NCBI RefSeq assembly: GCF_002105155.1
Contig: NW_019028979.1
Span: forward strand, 1,612,001 to 1,676,000
Origin: Lobosporangium transversale
Taxonomy: Eukaryota; Mortierellomycota; Mortierellomycetes; Mortierellales; Mortierellaceae
Length of the DNA: 64,000 nucleotides
Reading direction: 5' to 3'
Below the pieces are notes generated by a model. It saw only the letters and a program-made list of their open reading frames with translations, ran no database searches and was not told the origin of the DNA. Each line of letters opens with the position of its first letter. The stretch's first letter is position 1. Shown piece by piece: positions 12,230 through 24,454 of the stretch. The position numbers were made by a program, and so were the translations under genes.

Positions 12230-14053
12230 ATGGACGACCTAAGACCATTGCCATTGACGCAAGTAGCGCCATCACTGCCGTGCAGTAGTAGAACCACGAC
12301 CAGCGTAGGCACCAGTCTTAAACTTACACCTTTGGACCTACCTGAGATTCTGACCCGTATTTGCCAATTCATCCCTTTATGGTCAGGGGAAGGATTCCAT
12401 CGTGAATTTCAACCTCTGTCTCTTCTTCGTTGCTCAGAAGTCTCACGCGCGTTTCGCCAAACTTGTCTGCCCATCTTATGGTTTGTCTATGATGGCTTCC
12501 GGATGCGGAACGTTCCTGCCGCCATTTTAACCAAATACTCTCATCTCTTCCGAATCATCTCCAACACTGGGCCTTTCAAGGGCCCATTTCGTTGTAACAA
12601 TTTGATCGAGTTATCAACTGTATATGGCCAAGAGTGGTCTCGAGAGCTACTAGTGACCAACCCTGGCCTGAAACGACTTGTCTGGGGTGGACCATACCAT
12701 CGTCGAATCGAGACTCTGGAACAACAACAGGAATGGGAGTTGGAATTGAAAGCATTGATGGGCCTTGGAAATTTGGATGTCTTGACAACATCGGGTTTTA
12801 GTCTTGGAGAGGGTATCTTTGTCAAAGTATTAAGGAACAATGCCAGCAAATTATCGAACTTACAACTGTCTTCGGCTGTGGAAGGAGTTACCTCAATCGA
12901 AGGATTGGAATTACCTCATCTAACAGAATTACATATCGCTTTTGGAGGAACTGAAAGTCCAGCCCTGGTGGACCTTGTCAGATGTTGTCCCCGACTCCAA
13001 AGATTGTCCCTTACAGGGTCGAGGACGAGATCTCCTGTGGCAACGCCAGCTCCATTGAATGTAGCATACATAGGCCATCATTCCCATAATAATGGCACCG
13101 GTCACATGAACATGAACATGAACAGTAGCAAAGAATTTCAAATCGAGCGACTTTCTCAGAACATTCAAGAGTTCTGTCCAGAATTAAGCAGCATCAAATT
13201 CACGTCCAATCACTCCAGCGGCAGCAGCACAGGCATGAGCATAGGTGGTAGTTTGCAACATTCTCATTCTGGAGTCCATATGAACCAATGTTTCCTACAT
13301 GACCACGAATTGGCAGCCTTGGTCAACGCCTGTCGCCATCTTGAATCTTTCTCTGCAGACATGGCCACACTCAACTATGCCCTCGCACAAGCCCTTAAAG
13401 GACAACAACGTTCTTTACAGTCCTTGACCCTATCATTCTATCCCTCTGTATCCTCTGACCCAACTGGGTCTGATCGTGTTAGAGAAGTTCATTGTGTTCG
13501 ACAACTCAAAGCTTCGTTGAGGCAATTGAAGGAGCTCAGCTTGTCTTGGAATCATGGGTTGATGATCAATACCATCTCCATGGAGGATCTAGTAGAGGAA
13601 ATCCTTCTCTTCCTAGAAGAGCCATGGGCTTGTTCTAGTCTCGAAACCCTCAGTATCAATGGCATGATCGAGCCAGTCGCCCTTCCTTCGTCTTTACCGT
13701 CATCACCAGCAGCAGCAGCAACGAGAACGACAGATTTTGTTGGCAGGGCTGGAGCTGGAGCTGGAGCCGGATATGAAACTAAAACACCGATTGAATGCTT
13801 ACGACAGTTTTCAAGGAGCCACAGCAATGGCAGTCTCCATAACGGCCTCAATGGAAGCGCCCAAAATGGTGCCTTTTTTAACAACAGCATTAGCAATGCA
13901 GACACAGAATTGGTGATACAAAGTCTTTCGTTATCGTCTTTAGACCTTTCCTCACTGACGAAATTAAGGAACCTTAATTTAGATCATGCAAGCTACGAAC
14001 GTAAAACAATGGAAAAACAGGCAATAGCAACACTGTCATCGTCGTCATCATAA
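12230..14053 (+). CDS. F-box/leucine-rich protein
   Basis: Predicted substrate receptor of an SCF-type E3 ubiquitin ligase. The F-box would bind Skp1 and the C-terminal leucine-rich part a target, which is unknown. The gene is a single exon of 607 codons with an ATG preceded by a CT-rich promoter. An F-box-like segment begins about residue 35 (LDLPEILTRICQFI) and continues through SLLRCSEVSRAFRQTCLPILW. Irregular leucine-rich repeats follow (for example NLDVLTTSGF, LPHLTELHIAFGG, CCPRLQRLSLTGS, SLTKLRNLNLDHA), interrupted by Asn/Ser/His-rich loops and a short Gly-Ala run. It ends in a Ser-rich tail. It is convergent with the PPR gene. It is distinct from the F-box gene at 45514, with which I see no close similarity. 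Confidence 0.85.
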   Translation: MDDLRPLPLTQVAPSLPCSSRTTTSVGTSLKLTPLDLPEILTRICQFIPLWSGEGFHREFQPLSLLRCSEVSRAFRQTCLPILWFVYDGFRMRNVPAAILTKYSHLFRIISNTGPFKGPFRCNNLIELSTVYGQEWSRELLVTNPGLKRLVWGGPYHRRIETLEQQQEWELELKALMGLGNLDVLTTSGFSLGEGIFVKVLRNNASKLSNLQLSSAVEGVTSIEGLELPHLTELHIAFGGTESPALVDLVRCCPRLQRLSLTGSRTRSPVATPAPLNVAYIGHHSHNNGTGHMNMNMNSSKEFQIERLSQNIQEFCPELSSIKFTSNHSSGSSTGMSIGGSLQHSHSGVHMNQCFLHDHELAALVNACRHLESFSADMATLNYALAQALKGQQRSLQSLTLSFYPSVSSDPTGSDRVREVHCVRQLKASLRQLKELSLSWNHGLMINTISMEDLVEEILLFLEEPWACSSLETLSINGMIEPVALPSSLPSSPAAAATRTTDFVGRAGAGAGAGYETKTPIECLRQFSRSHSNGSLHNGLNGSAQNGAFFNNSISNADTELVIQSLSLSSLDLSSLTKLRNLNLDHASYERKTMEKQAIATLSSSSS

Positions 14054-14384
14054 ATAATCGCCTCCATCAACACTAACATTCATTACCATCATTTTTGATG
14101 GCTTCTAAAATCCTTTTTTAAGACATCTGACAGAAATGTGAGAAAACAATGCAAAACAATAATACATGGGTTACAATTTTCCGTAATTCTCATAACATAT
14201 ATAAACTTAATAAACAGCATTCACTAAAAACAAAATATTTACAATACATTTAATGGGGTCTAATTTTTTGAGTTGTTGTCTGTACGCTCTTAGCGCTTCG
14301 TCTCTACTTTGTCTTTTCACTTCCAAGTTGAACCGTATGTATCGGAGCTGTGCCTAGATTATCATCTCCATGAATTATATGTTG
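14054..14384. terminator. Shared 3' region of two convergent genes
   Basis: About 330 bp between the stops of the F-box gene (+) and the PPR gene (-). AT-rich, with an AATAAA-like signal inside CTTAATAAACAGC for the plus-strand gene. Probably the polyadenylation region of both; no further gene. Confidence 0.45.
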
Positions 14385-17300
14385 CTACTGTTGCAAACCC
14401 AGTTGTTGTAATCGTTGCTGCTGTTCATGCCTTTGTTGTGCACTTTCAAGAGCCTGTCGAAGTCTCTGTCCATCCCTGACCATCCTAGCTCGCCCAATTA
14501 CCCTAGGCATCACCGTGTTGAGCGCCCAATCTGCCTCAGCAAGCATCTCTGGCGAACCCTCCCGAATGCATGTGTCAATGTATTCGCCCAACACATACTT
14601 ATTAACAAACACGAGACGACCAGGTGTCATAGACTCATCATCGCCATGACTGTTGCGATCACCATAAGCAAGTCTCTCTGTAGGTGAATGGAACAAAAGT
14701 GACGAGTCGAGGGAAATTTCTGATGATGATCCTGACCATTGTGACGAGTCTCGCTGTGTCGGTGTTGCTTCTACTAAGAATCCATCCCCGGGTATTGTCG
14801 ATCCATCCAAGTCCACATGCTTCTTCTCTTCACTAATCGAGTACTGACGTCCTCCATCCACCAAATAATGCATTACCAATTGAGCGTCCTTCAGCCGATC
14901 CTTGGCTCCAGAAACAAATCCAGATCGTTTCTCATGCTCCAAAAGCTGAGTCCGTTCACGAATATGTGACAGAACCAAAAGATTCAGCATCGAGGCACTT
15001 CGTTGTGAAATCTCCACTCGCTCAACCAAATGCTTAACAGGCATCTGCAGTTTCTGGGCCTGCCTTGTCAGCAACCAATCCGATAACGTCGTCGACAATA
15101 AGTTCATGTCTTCTTCATCTCCTATGGCCTGGAGGCGACCATTGCTGATGCCACTGTCGTGCGCGGTCAGTATTTCATTGATACGACTTTGTTCGCTCCT
15201 CACAAAATCCTTAAACACTTCTCGTCCTGCTTGATAATCCTGTCGCTTCATGACGAAATAGTCCATCAAAAACTCATAGAATGATCCTGAGAAGCCGCCC
15301 ATCTTCATCTCATGCTTCCTCATCTCATCCAATAAGAACCCTCCCTCCTCCTCCATACCCTCCAACATGAGGCATGCCCGAACCATTGGTATATACCATT
15401 CTGCAGTCTTTTGGATTTTACCCGAAGTCGAGCATTGTGAAATCAGGCTACGGGCTGAGATGGGATCCTGTGCACGGATACAACAATTTAGCAAGCCCGT
15501 GAAAACCTCAGGTGTCAGATCTACTACTGGCTGCTCCTTCAGCATTTGATAACGCACAGTCCGAAGAACATAGCGTGCGAGTTTATCCTGTCCCTGTGAA
15601 GCTCCAATGATCGTCTGATACAATTTGGTATCTCGCTCAATTCCTTGAAGTGGTAGCTCCTCCCACCGCTTCAAGACTTCATCTACCTTATCCGCACGCG
15701 CTAGACCAGCCAACACGTTCGCCATCGTTGTCGAGTCGTGGTATCGAGCAAAACCATTACCACTTCTAAAATTATTGTTATCACCGCTTCGTTGATTAAC
15801 TCCATTTGACTCCAGGATATCTCGCATTTTAGCTTCTACAAACTTTAGCTGCTTCTCCAAATGTGTATACAACTGGTTCGAGTGAATCCATTGACTCGCC
15901 ACAAAGGGCGAATGAGACGTCATTCCAAAACAGGCTTCAATTAATGGCCCAAAATCTTGTGGCGATTGAACACTATAGCCTCCCCAAGACGTCATCTCTT
16001 CAAAGATCCTCATAACCCTCCGGAAAGTGTCTCCCGACTCGCGGGAAACACCATACTCACGCGTTCTGGCTGTTGTTTCCATCATAGTGATATACGTTGC
16101 TTTCAGGGGTCTCAATTTATAGTCCTTCTTCATTTCAATGAACAACTTCCTCGCATAATCATGTAGTCCCCATTCATGTGGTTGTAGCAAATTCAATCTA
16201 GTAGTGATGCGGACTGCTGTATCATAGTCTTCCACAGTCCACTCGTCCTTGGGTATGCCTTCCATAGCCTCCTGACTCTGGCGCCATATATACTTTACTT
16301 CGTTAAATTGTAGCCAGCTCAACTGAGGCGGAGTAGTAATAGCGGGAAGTACATCTTTTGGCAGTGTATTCATCTGTCGGTGCCTGGTCGTCGTCGAAAC
16401 CATGTTCACTATCCTATCCAGGGTAATTGCACAGGCGGACATCATGGACCGATGGATATCTTTGAGTCGGATTTGATTGATGTCCGAAGCTTGTCCTTTA
16501 TCTACCCAAACCTTGAAATCATGTCGAATGGCCTCATAGTTTCCAGTCTTAGCATGGTGACGGGCCAGTGCAACAAACGGCCCAATAGAGGGCAACGTAT
16601 CGCGTGTGTGCGAAAGCGTATGCATGATGTCGGTTGCACGTCCAATAGATCCACATTTGGCAAGAGCTTCTGCAATATTAGAGTAAAGTTCGGCGCTCGT
16701 AGGATCCATAGCATGCAGCTTTGGTAAAATATTTTCAAGTCGCTCTCGTGATTCTGAGTCTCCAAGTGCCTATAGTTTTATAAGCAGCACCACCGAAAAA
16801 TTAGTAGTGAATCACTGAGGTGAGACATGTCGATCCAAATTGCCTCCACTAAGCATTATAAAAAATAGGCAGCGATCTGCCCTAGAACTAAAGCAATACC
16901 TGAACAACAAAACCCCATAATCCGTCATCCATCACCACATTGTCAAGTCGAATTAGTTGGTCCGCCATCAAAAACTTCATTGTGTTTAACTCGTTTAGGA
17001 ATTGTACAGGCCGGGATGTATTATTCTCTCTAATGACTGCGGAAGAAGCTGACTGTATACATTCAAACATGGCCTTCCATAAAGCTTGGTCCAATTCAAC
17101 GTTGTTCAAATCGGGCAATTCCCATTGTTCTAATGACATAACTGCGGGCAAGCGACCATGTCTAATTACATCTACAAGTGCATACACAGACTGCCAATGC
17201 GCTCGAGCAGCGGAAAGACTAGTATATTCTTGAGATGTAGTTGCGACTTTGAGTAACAGCAATATGGTTGATCTATCAGGCTGTAAAGCAGCCCTCCCCA

Positions 17301-17933
17301 TATTGGCTTCACGGCCCATGTCTGTTAGGATTCCAATAGCGCTGTTGAGCGGATCAAAAGTATCATCTTGTTTAGTAGGAATCGATGCTGTTGAAGCAAG
17401 CGGAGCAAACGCCTTGGGTTGCTCTGCAAGTGTTTTTAAGAGAAAGTGAAAAAGCTCTTTAGTGGCCGCGGTTTTATTGCTACCAATAGTAGCGGTTACT
17501 GCAACGCATGCTTGTTGAAATCCTGCAAAATCGCCTATGGCTAAGAGTTGCTCAAGTTCCTGAACAGTGACAGATGATGATGATCCTGAAGCCCCCTCAA
17601 AAGTTTGTTGTGTGCTATAGGCTAACAATAAAGTATACAAAATTAGAGTTGAAAGCCATCAAGTCTAATGAATATGAATAAACACCACAACTCCTTACAT
17701 CGATGAGCCCAATGTGCCCGACCAGTGCCTAAAGACGATGTTGTTGATCCTGAGTTTGAACATGTAGGAACACTTGTATTAGAACATACTGCTGAGCCTG
17801 TCGTTATTGTAAAGCGTTGTTGGAAGGCTGTATTCATCCTTGTGGGCTGTAGTAGTACACTGGCATTGTTTTGCCTGTGGATGGCTCTACTCAGGGATGA
17901 TCCCGGTTTGACTGACCTCACCACCGATTGCAT
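14385..17933 (-). CDS. Mitochondrial PPR-type protein, 3 exons
   Basis: Predicted organellar RNA-binding protein of the pentatricopeptide type, probably acting in mitochondrial transcript processing or translation. Exons: 17933-17699, 17621-16900 and 16769-14385, with GT-AG introns of 77 and 130 bp and a product of 1113 residues. The N-terminus (Arg/Ser/Ala-rich, almost no acid residues for about 45 positions) looks like a mitochondrial presequence. The body is built of paired helices. PPR-like units are visible at SAELYSNIAEALAKCGSIG, in the TYITMMETTARTREYG segment and at TKLYQTIIGASQGQDKLARY. The C-terminus is Gln-rich. The units are degenerate, as is usual for fungal PPR proteins, so the exact target cannot be read. 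Each splice junction keeps the frame and the join across intron 2 gives a continuous helical region. Confidence 0.85.
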
Positions 17934-19641
17934 GGGAGAATATTATGAATTGTCCAACACTTGTTCAGATCGAGTTGTGCTATGGAAAAGTTGGTCCGCT
18001 CTCTACCTTTCCTTGAGACCGCCTGGTAATGAGCGTGGATATTTTGGAATGAAGACAAGGACAGGGGACAAGGATGAATGAACGATTGAGACTATAATGG
18101 TGCTGATCTGTTGCCTAGTCTTTGTTTGATGGGACTGTTTATACTTGAATATAAATGTTGCAAAGCCACGATATCAAATTTGGTTATTTTTATGCCAGGA
18201 TTGTCGACTGAGCAGAATGGGTGAGTAGCTTGTACATACGCATAAGCACTGTCAAGTAATTTTTATTTTTGTCGCGTCCTAAAAAGCGAGTATCGAGCAA
18301 ATACCGTTTATACCCAAGTTGATCCAATCATAAGTACAGCTTAATATTTTAGAAATAAACGGAGAAAAGTTCATCGTTCAAGAAAAAATAAGCATTGCTT
18401 CAGTGTCATTTTACCTTGCCTAAGTCACACGTGGTTCCTGTATTACTGCAGCAACGCAGAAGAAATTTCCCATCTCTCAATTTAGCCTAACTCAAACTCA
18501 CCCTGCCAAAAGTATATCTTCAATAAGGATGGATAAATTTTGTTCTACCCGACTTTGAATAGTTCAACAAGAAAAATCTTTTGGGGTTAGCGAGTCGGAA
18601 GTGTTACAAAGGACGTACTTCCTCATCATCAGAGTGACCATGGGATATAAACGGCATCGGAAGACATTTCAGTCCTATTCATTAGGCCGCTTTCAAGATT
18701 ATTGTTTTGCCATTTGCAACATATAATATAATATGCGTTTTAAGTGGAAAGGAGTTCTTTAGATCAAATGAATATATGCAAGTAGGAGTGTAAAAGGGGA
18801 ATGTGTGCAATAATTTGGTTCTTTTCTGCTGAATAAGGAAATGCATGCATTGCACACAGCCACTCAGGGGATGTAACTTATCTCACAGTAAACAGTTTAT
18901 GTTCATGCACAGCTGGGAATCAACAACATTCTTATGTGCCCTATGCTTTGTGTTTGGCTCGTTTCCATTAAATTATAAACTAGAAATATAAATAGAAGAA
19001 AGAATGTCTCGACACCATTGTTTCCGATCTGCAAGCTCAGTTATTTCGGAAAGAGCTTAGCTAAAAGCATGATATAATATATACTTCCTATGTTTGTGAC
19101 GAAAAGAAAAAACAGTAGCTTCCAAAGAACAAATGCTGTGCTGCTGTGCTGTGAAAGATATGGATCTTAATATCCAATTGGAGTGAAACAGCTAGACTAT
19201 TCATGTTGTGGCACAATGATTTTAGGAATTGGGTTTGCATAATAAGGTGGGAGAATTATTTTGTGCATCTCGGAGTTTTATGTCATCCTTGCATAGTTGT
19301 TGGAAGTAGACTCAGCATGAAATTCTTCCTTTTCCAAAATAACACTTTGATCGCCTGGTTATTCTGGTCACAACCTTATATGTTTTTAAAGTTAAACTGA
19401 TGACTGAATTAGGTCTACGACTGATTTTTACATTCCACTTAGGTGTGGCGAGCTTGCGAGGTTATTCAGAAAGGCACTTCAGGTTGTGATCAACCGAAAC
19501 AGTATGAACCAAGTTTTAATTATTCTGATCATTTTTTGGTCATTATCAAAAGCTCACGAGACTATAGTTCTCTCTTAAAAAAATAATAATAGCATATATA
19601 TTTAATAATAATAAAGCAACGGACTCGTAGTCGCACGTTTT

Positions 19642-20076
19642 TCAATGTTTTATATATGGGCAATAATGCCAGCTGGACAGGAAAGTGCTGACGATCTTTA
19701 TTAGTTGTGTTTTTGAATAAAAAAACAACACATATAAACGGGTGAGTCTATTTTGGGGTATGTTTTTAAGATCTTCAACCATTTCCGTGGACTTTACGAA
19801 TAAATTTATATAAACCTTCGCCTTTCTTAGATTTCTATTCCTTCTCCGCTTGTTAGATAAATTTTTTTCCCGCATGTGTAACCTGACATGCCTTATCGTC
19901 ATTACATTGGTCACTTGAACAATTAAGTATCCTTTAAGAGAAATATATACACGCCATTTGCCCTCTCTCTTTCCAAACAAATAAAAATCCAAATGCAGTT
20001 TATTTGGTCGCGGACATGCATGTTCAATATCATCACAATGAATTTTTGGCTTTCTGAGTAAGGTTTTCATATCCAA
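19642..20076 (-). CDS. Hypothetical basic protein, doubtful
   Basis: An ATG frame of 144 codons in a gene-poor interval. It is rich in Lys and Arg with a basic centre (NLSNKRRRNRNLRKAK) that could act as a nuclear signal, and it has no membrane segment. No domain is recognised, no introns are needed, and there is no paralogue in the window. Its length in AT-rich DNA makes chance a real alternative. Confidence 0.25.
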   Translation of the reverse strand: MDMKTLLRKPKIHCDDIEHACPRPNKLHLDFYLFGKREGKWRVYISLKGYLIVQVTNVMTIRHVRLHMREKNLSNKRRRNRNLRKAKVYINLFVKSTEMVEDLKNIPQNRLTRLYVLFFYSKTQLIKIVSTFLSSWHYCPYIKH

Positions 20077-20491
20077 CCACGCTTTTTTAACGTGGTTGAA
20101 GAAATGAAGAAGGACATGAAGCCTGAGACTTTAGTACACTTTAAATTGCTTGTATAAGCTCAGTCTAATCATATTCTAAAGAGTAGTCAAATGCAACACT
20201 CACTGGAGAATCTCTGATAACGCCATTCTCATGGCTTTCGGTTTAGGATTTTCAATTCAATCACCACTGACAAACATTTTTTCAAGGTGGCTAGAGTTGT
20301 GTGGCTTAATTCAATTGTATTCTAAGAAGCAGCCTGTATGTTTTGACTTTTGAATAAATCAGATATGGCTTGCTTGGTGTGGATGGTGTAATGAAAAAAA
20401 AAAAAAAGCATGTCAGATGACTGTGCATAATAGCTATTTTATAATATATACAGTATATAGAGCGAATCTGAATCAATATTAAGACAGGGAG

Positions 20492-20534
20492 TGCTCTGTG
20501 TCTTGAAATGTGACTGTCACTGCTCTGTGTCTTG
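20492..20534 (+). repeat. 14-bp direct repeat near the Crypton 3' side
   Basis: TGCTCTGTGTCTTG occurs at 20492-20505 and again at 20521-20534. About 50 bases further on, two related units with the core GCGTA(T/A)AATGTAGT follow. Similar CTCTGTGTCT words recur near 24930 beyond the other side of the Crypton gene. They could mark element ends or recombinase-binding sites, or be chance. Confidence 0.4.
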
Positions 20535-20990
20535 TTTGTGTAACCATTTTGGCGTATATTTAAGTCAAAGTGCGTATAATGTAGTCAATATAAACCACAG
20601 AATGCGTAAAATGTAGTGAAAACGGCGTATATTCCTTCCTTTTCAATCATTAGTATTTCAGATACCTTGCTATTCTGGTATTATTTAACTTTTTACAGAC
20701 CACATCTGGTCAAGTTAATCTAAACTAACATTCCCTTTATCCATACTCCATACTATTCGCCATTTATTTCCCTCAACGGAAATGAGGAGAAAGTGCGTTT
20801 AGACGCTACCAAACGCCAAACGGATCGCAAACGCGCGACTCACAAACATACCAATTTCTTTTTATTTTATTTTTTTGGCAAAGCAATTAATGCATTTAGT
20901 ATTTTATTACTATATCTATTATTATATATGTTACTATCGTACATGCTTCTATATATGCTATTGTTACCTACCTGGGAAGTGTATTGTCAT

Positions 20991-23900
20991 TTATTGGTCA
21001 TCTTCAGGATCCTCTTGCTCCCTAGCTTTCATGGATATCAACAGTGAGTTAATAGTCTTTCCCTCATTTGCCTGTGACCACTCAGCAACAATGTCTTCAG
21101 GATTGCGACCTTCCCTTCGTGCTGCTTCGTTGATCAGCCTAATTAACTCATATCGTCGATTGTAGGCCCTTTGGTCTGATGTATTCACTGGCCAACTCGG
21201 GTTCAATCTTTTAAATGCTGCAAGGGGCCCATGAAACTCATCCCAAGCATCTGCCACTGTGAGCTTTCCGCGGTCTGCTTTCCATTTGAAAGTGGCGCTT
21301 GATGAGCTGGGGCCTGGGGACGAGTGATGCGATGGCTCTGGCGCTCGTTGGAAGCAATGTAGAGGAGCTTGAACCAGCGATGAGTGCTGTTGAGGTACCT
21401 GTGGGGGACGCGTCGCAAACGGCTGCTGTTGAGGGACTCTGCGCAGAGCAGGATAGCTTGGCATAGTATGGGGATATGGCCCAAGAAGACCGGCTGAATT
21501 CAAGGGATGCGCTGGAGCTTGGCGAGCTGACGGATCCTGCAATAAATGTATCACTATCTCCATTTGCTGCTTTAGCGTCGCGAGCTCTGAGCTCATGGCA
21601 GACAACTGCGCCCTTTGTTGTGCTTCTTGCTGTGCCATTTGTGCTCCTTGCCGAGCAATAGCTGCTTCAAGAGATGCATTCTGGTGACTAAGGCTGTTTA
21701 GCGCGTTGGAGACCACATGTTTGTCAACTGGGACTAATGGATTGACAACATTGGCGCTCTGCTGATGCACTTCGATCGCACGAAGGAGCTCTCTCTGAAA
21801 GTCAAGGAACAGCTGACTCTCAAAGATTTCTGGAAGTGATTCTAAAAGCTTATTGCTCAGAGTCCTTCCTTTGCTGTCAGGCTTCAGGTACAGCACGGCG
21901 TCTTGAAGGATAACTCTCCTCATTTGTACCAGCAATAGTAGGAAAGCTCTTCGATCAATCATTGCGCTGTTCATGAGCTTATTGGCCGTTGCGGCGGAGC
22001 TTCCCGTAGTTTCTTCATCTTGATCCCTAGCCGCTGTCGAATGGCGCATACGCTCCTGCCAGCCTCCCCAGTGCAGGTCGTCCTCCGTGATGAGATCCGG
22101 GTTTACATCTGTCATAGCATCATTACAATCCTTGACCCATTCCTCATTCTCTCTAGCGCTGCTGTTAAAGTTCCCTTCGATCCAAGGGAAAATTTTCCTC
22201 TGCAGCTCCAAGTCAGGGATAACGAGATTACGCTCAAGGATATAAGGTTCCTGTTCCTTGTTGAAATGAGCCATATAAAACGCGCCAGTGGTGGGGTTCT
22301 TTGGAGCATAGAAACTCTCCATCTGTCCCATTACCCAACGCCCAAGGTGACGGATATGCTCCAAGCCTAAGCCCAGACGGTACGCATCTGATGTTCCTGC
22401 GTGTCGACCGGCGTGAGTGACCTTGGTCGAATAAACGCCACAGGTTCGCATCACAGAAGCTGTGGCATCGATTTGAGTCTTTGGTGCAACAGCATTCTTG
22501 CGAAGGCCTGCGTTGCGCTTCTCGATCGTACTAGCCGCGACCAAAAGCTTGATGTTGTACCAATCGTCAGGATCAGCGAAGTTTGGGACATCCTCCTTAT
22601 CCAGCTATTATAGGAATGGTACGCGACCCAACATTTAACAACGAGCTAGGAAAGTACATAACCTATATTGCAGTAAGAAGAGACAAGAATGGCACAAATC
22701 TCTTACCATAAATCGTTCTAACATGTAGAAGCCAAACGCTCCTACAGTACACCTGTAAAAAACTTTATGACGAAAGGCGGTTGCATAAAGCTTAACACCC
22801 TTTTTATTTGTTTTGCCACGAGATATGCAAAACGTAAGTCCGAGAGCTGGCTGGGACCCACTTGCCGGATGGGAAGACATGATACTGAACACATCAGATA
22901 GGTTAAGATTGCGAATGTCTTCATCTCGCAGCAGCATATGGTGTCGTGCCAAGATGCAAAGGCGCTCACGCATATATTGAAATCTACCTTCCGCATGGTA
23001 CACTCGCTTCCCTTTTAGCCGCAGCATTGGCTTCATACCCCACGTATGGAGGGCCATCCGAATGAACTGCTTCTCATTATAGGGGTCGCGAATAGAACAG
23101 GTATCAGTGCGCGTCGATCCCTGGAATGAGGTGTCGTACACTAGTTTCCCCTCGTATTCCTCGATAGCCTCCTTCAGCGGGATATCCTTGCGCGGATGAG
23201 GTGCAGGGTTTGGCCAATCCACCTTTGATGACGCTTGCTCCTTGTAGAGATAAATTAATGCCTTCCTGGCACAATCCACTGTTTCTATCGAGATAGGCGC
23301 ATAGATGAATCTTCGGCCAGTCTCATCAGTTTGCGGATGCGAAAGAACTATATTTGGATTAAAATGAAGTGTCAGAATGTCAATTAAGAGTGAGCCACAG
23401 CTTTGAACAAGGTTATTTTGGTTACATGATTACACTAGATTTACTTTTTGCTCTTTCCGCAATGGAGGAGACCATGAGGGCTTGTGGTTCAGCAGACATG
23501 AGGGCCTCTTCTTCAGCTGGTTGCGAGTGATTTTGTTCCTCGTCTTCGCTTCCTGCATCGTCTTTGTCACCTTGGGAGGCTTCCTCAAACCCCTCAAATG
23601 CCGGAGTCTCATAAGGCTGTGAATTACGTTGGCTATAATTTTGCTCCAGCTCATGGACAACATCCTGAAAAATACTTTCCTCTGTCTCTGCTTTCCAAGC
23701 CTTTGGTTTTCTCTTATTTTCGCGAGTCAGCTTGCCCTCTAACACTGATCTGGCCGCTTGTGATGAAGCCTTTCCAACGACGCCACTGAATCCCGCGTTT
23801 GAATCAATATATTTCTTTACTGTGCGCTTGAAAACAACCTCCTCGAAAAACTTTAACATTTTTCTTGCGTCAACGCTGCAGTCCCCTTTTTCTCTTGTGC

Positions 23901-24454
23901 TGCAGAACACCTATCATTTATATTGTATTTGCATATTTTGTATTACGAAGCATGAAAAAAAAAATTTGACTGTCCTAAAAAATAAAATAAACAAATAAAC
24001 AAAATAATAAACTTACCTGCCAAGCTTTCAAGTATGTCTTGTACTGCAGCAATGTCTTTGAGGGATTCTTGTTGGCGAGGAGAGATTCGAGAACATGGTT
24101 AGCACAGGTTTTTCTCTGCTCTGCTGTTTCTTCAGACGAAAAAGGCGACTGAAGGTGGCTGGAAGAGTTATCAGTTGTTGCACCGATAATCGTGTCTTGG
24201 GAGTAGATCCGCTTGCGAGGGGTGTGTTCCTCGGAGACGTTGTGGACGCCTACAGAACAGGCCCTTCTTTTGCCCTCGCGGATCTCTCTCCTTTTTTCTT
24301 TTTCATCTCTGGCTTCCTTAGCCTTTCGTGCATAGCCACTTCTTCCTTCTTTCCCTTGCTTCACGCTAAATTCGAAGAAGGTCCCGCTTGGACCTGAGTT
24401 TATTGATGAAGAGGCAGCGTTGCCAGAAGAAGAAGAAGCGATAGTGCGGGGCAT
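20991..24454 (-). mobile_element. Crypton tyrosine-recombinase element (coding part), 4 exons
   Basis: Encodes the recombinase of a Crypton DNA transposon, which moves by cut-and-rejoin of a circular form without terminal inverted repeats (family knowledge). Exons: 24454-24017, 23910-23445, 23347-22707 and 22604-20991; three GT-AG introns of about 100 bp; 1052 residues. An N-terminal Ser/Lys-rich region is followed by a core-binding-like helical domain (TYLKAWQVFCSTRE). The Ndc10-like catalytic domain comes next. Visible catalytic residues are Arg about 442 (HHMLLRDEDIRNLNLSDVF), HxxR at His579/Arg582 (THAGRHAG), the GRW motif (about 603-605) and the likely nucleophile Tyr614 (MESFYAPKNP). 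A Gln-rich coiled coil and a C-terminal GCR1_C-like DNA-binding segment (TVADAWDEFHGPL) complete it. All frames are open, so the copy may be recent or active. The outer ends were not located. Confidence 0.88.

Larger units (their letters stand above)
17934..20990. other. Gene-poor stretch left of the Crypton
   Basis: About 3 kb of AT-rich DNA. The start is the promoter side of the PPR gene. A basic 144-residue minus frame lies at 19642-20076 and short direct repeats at 20492-20534 and around 20571-20620. No recognisable gene. The left end of the Crypton should lie somewhere between about 20400 and 20990. Confidence 0.55.
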
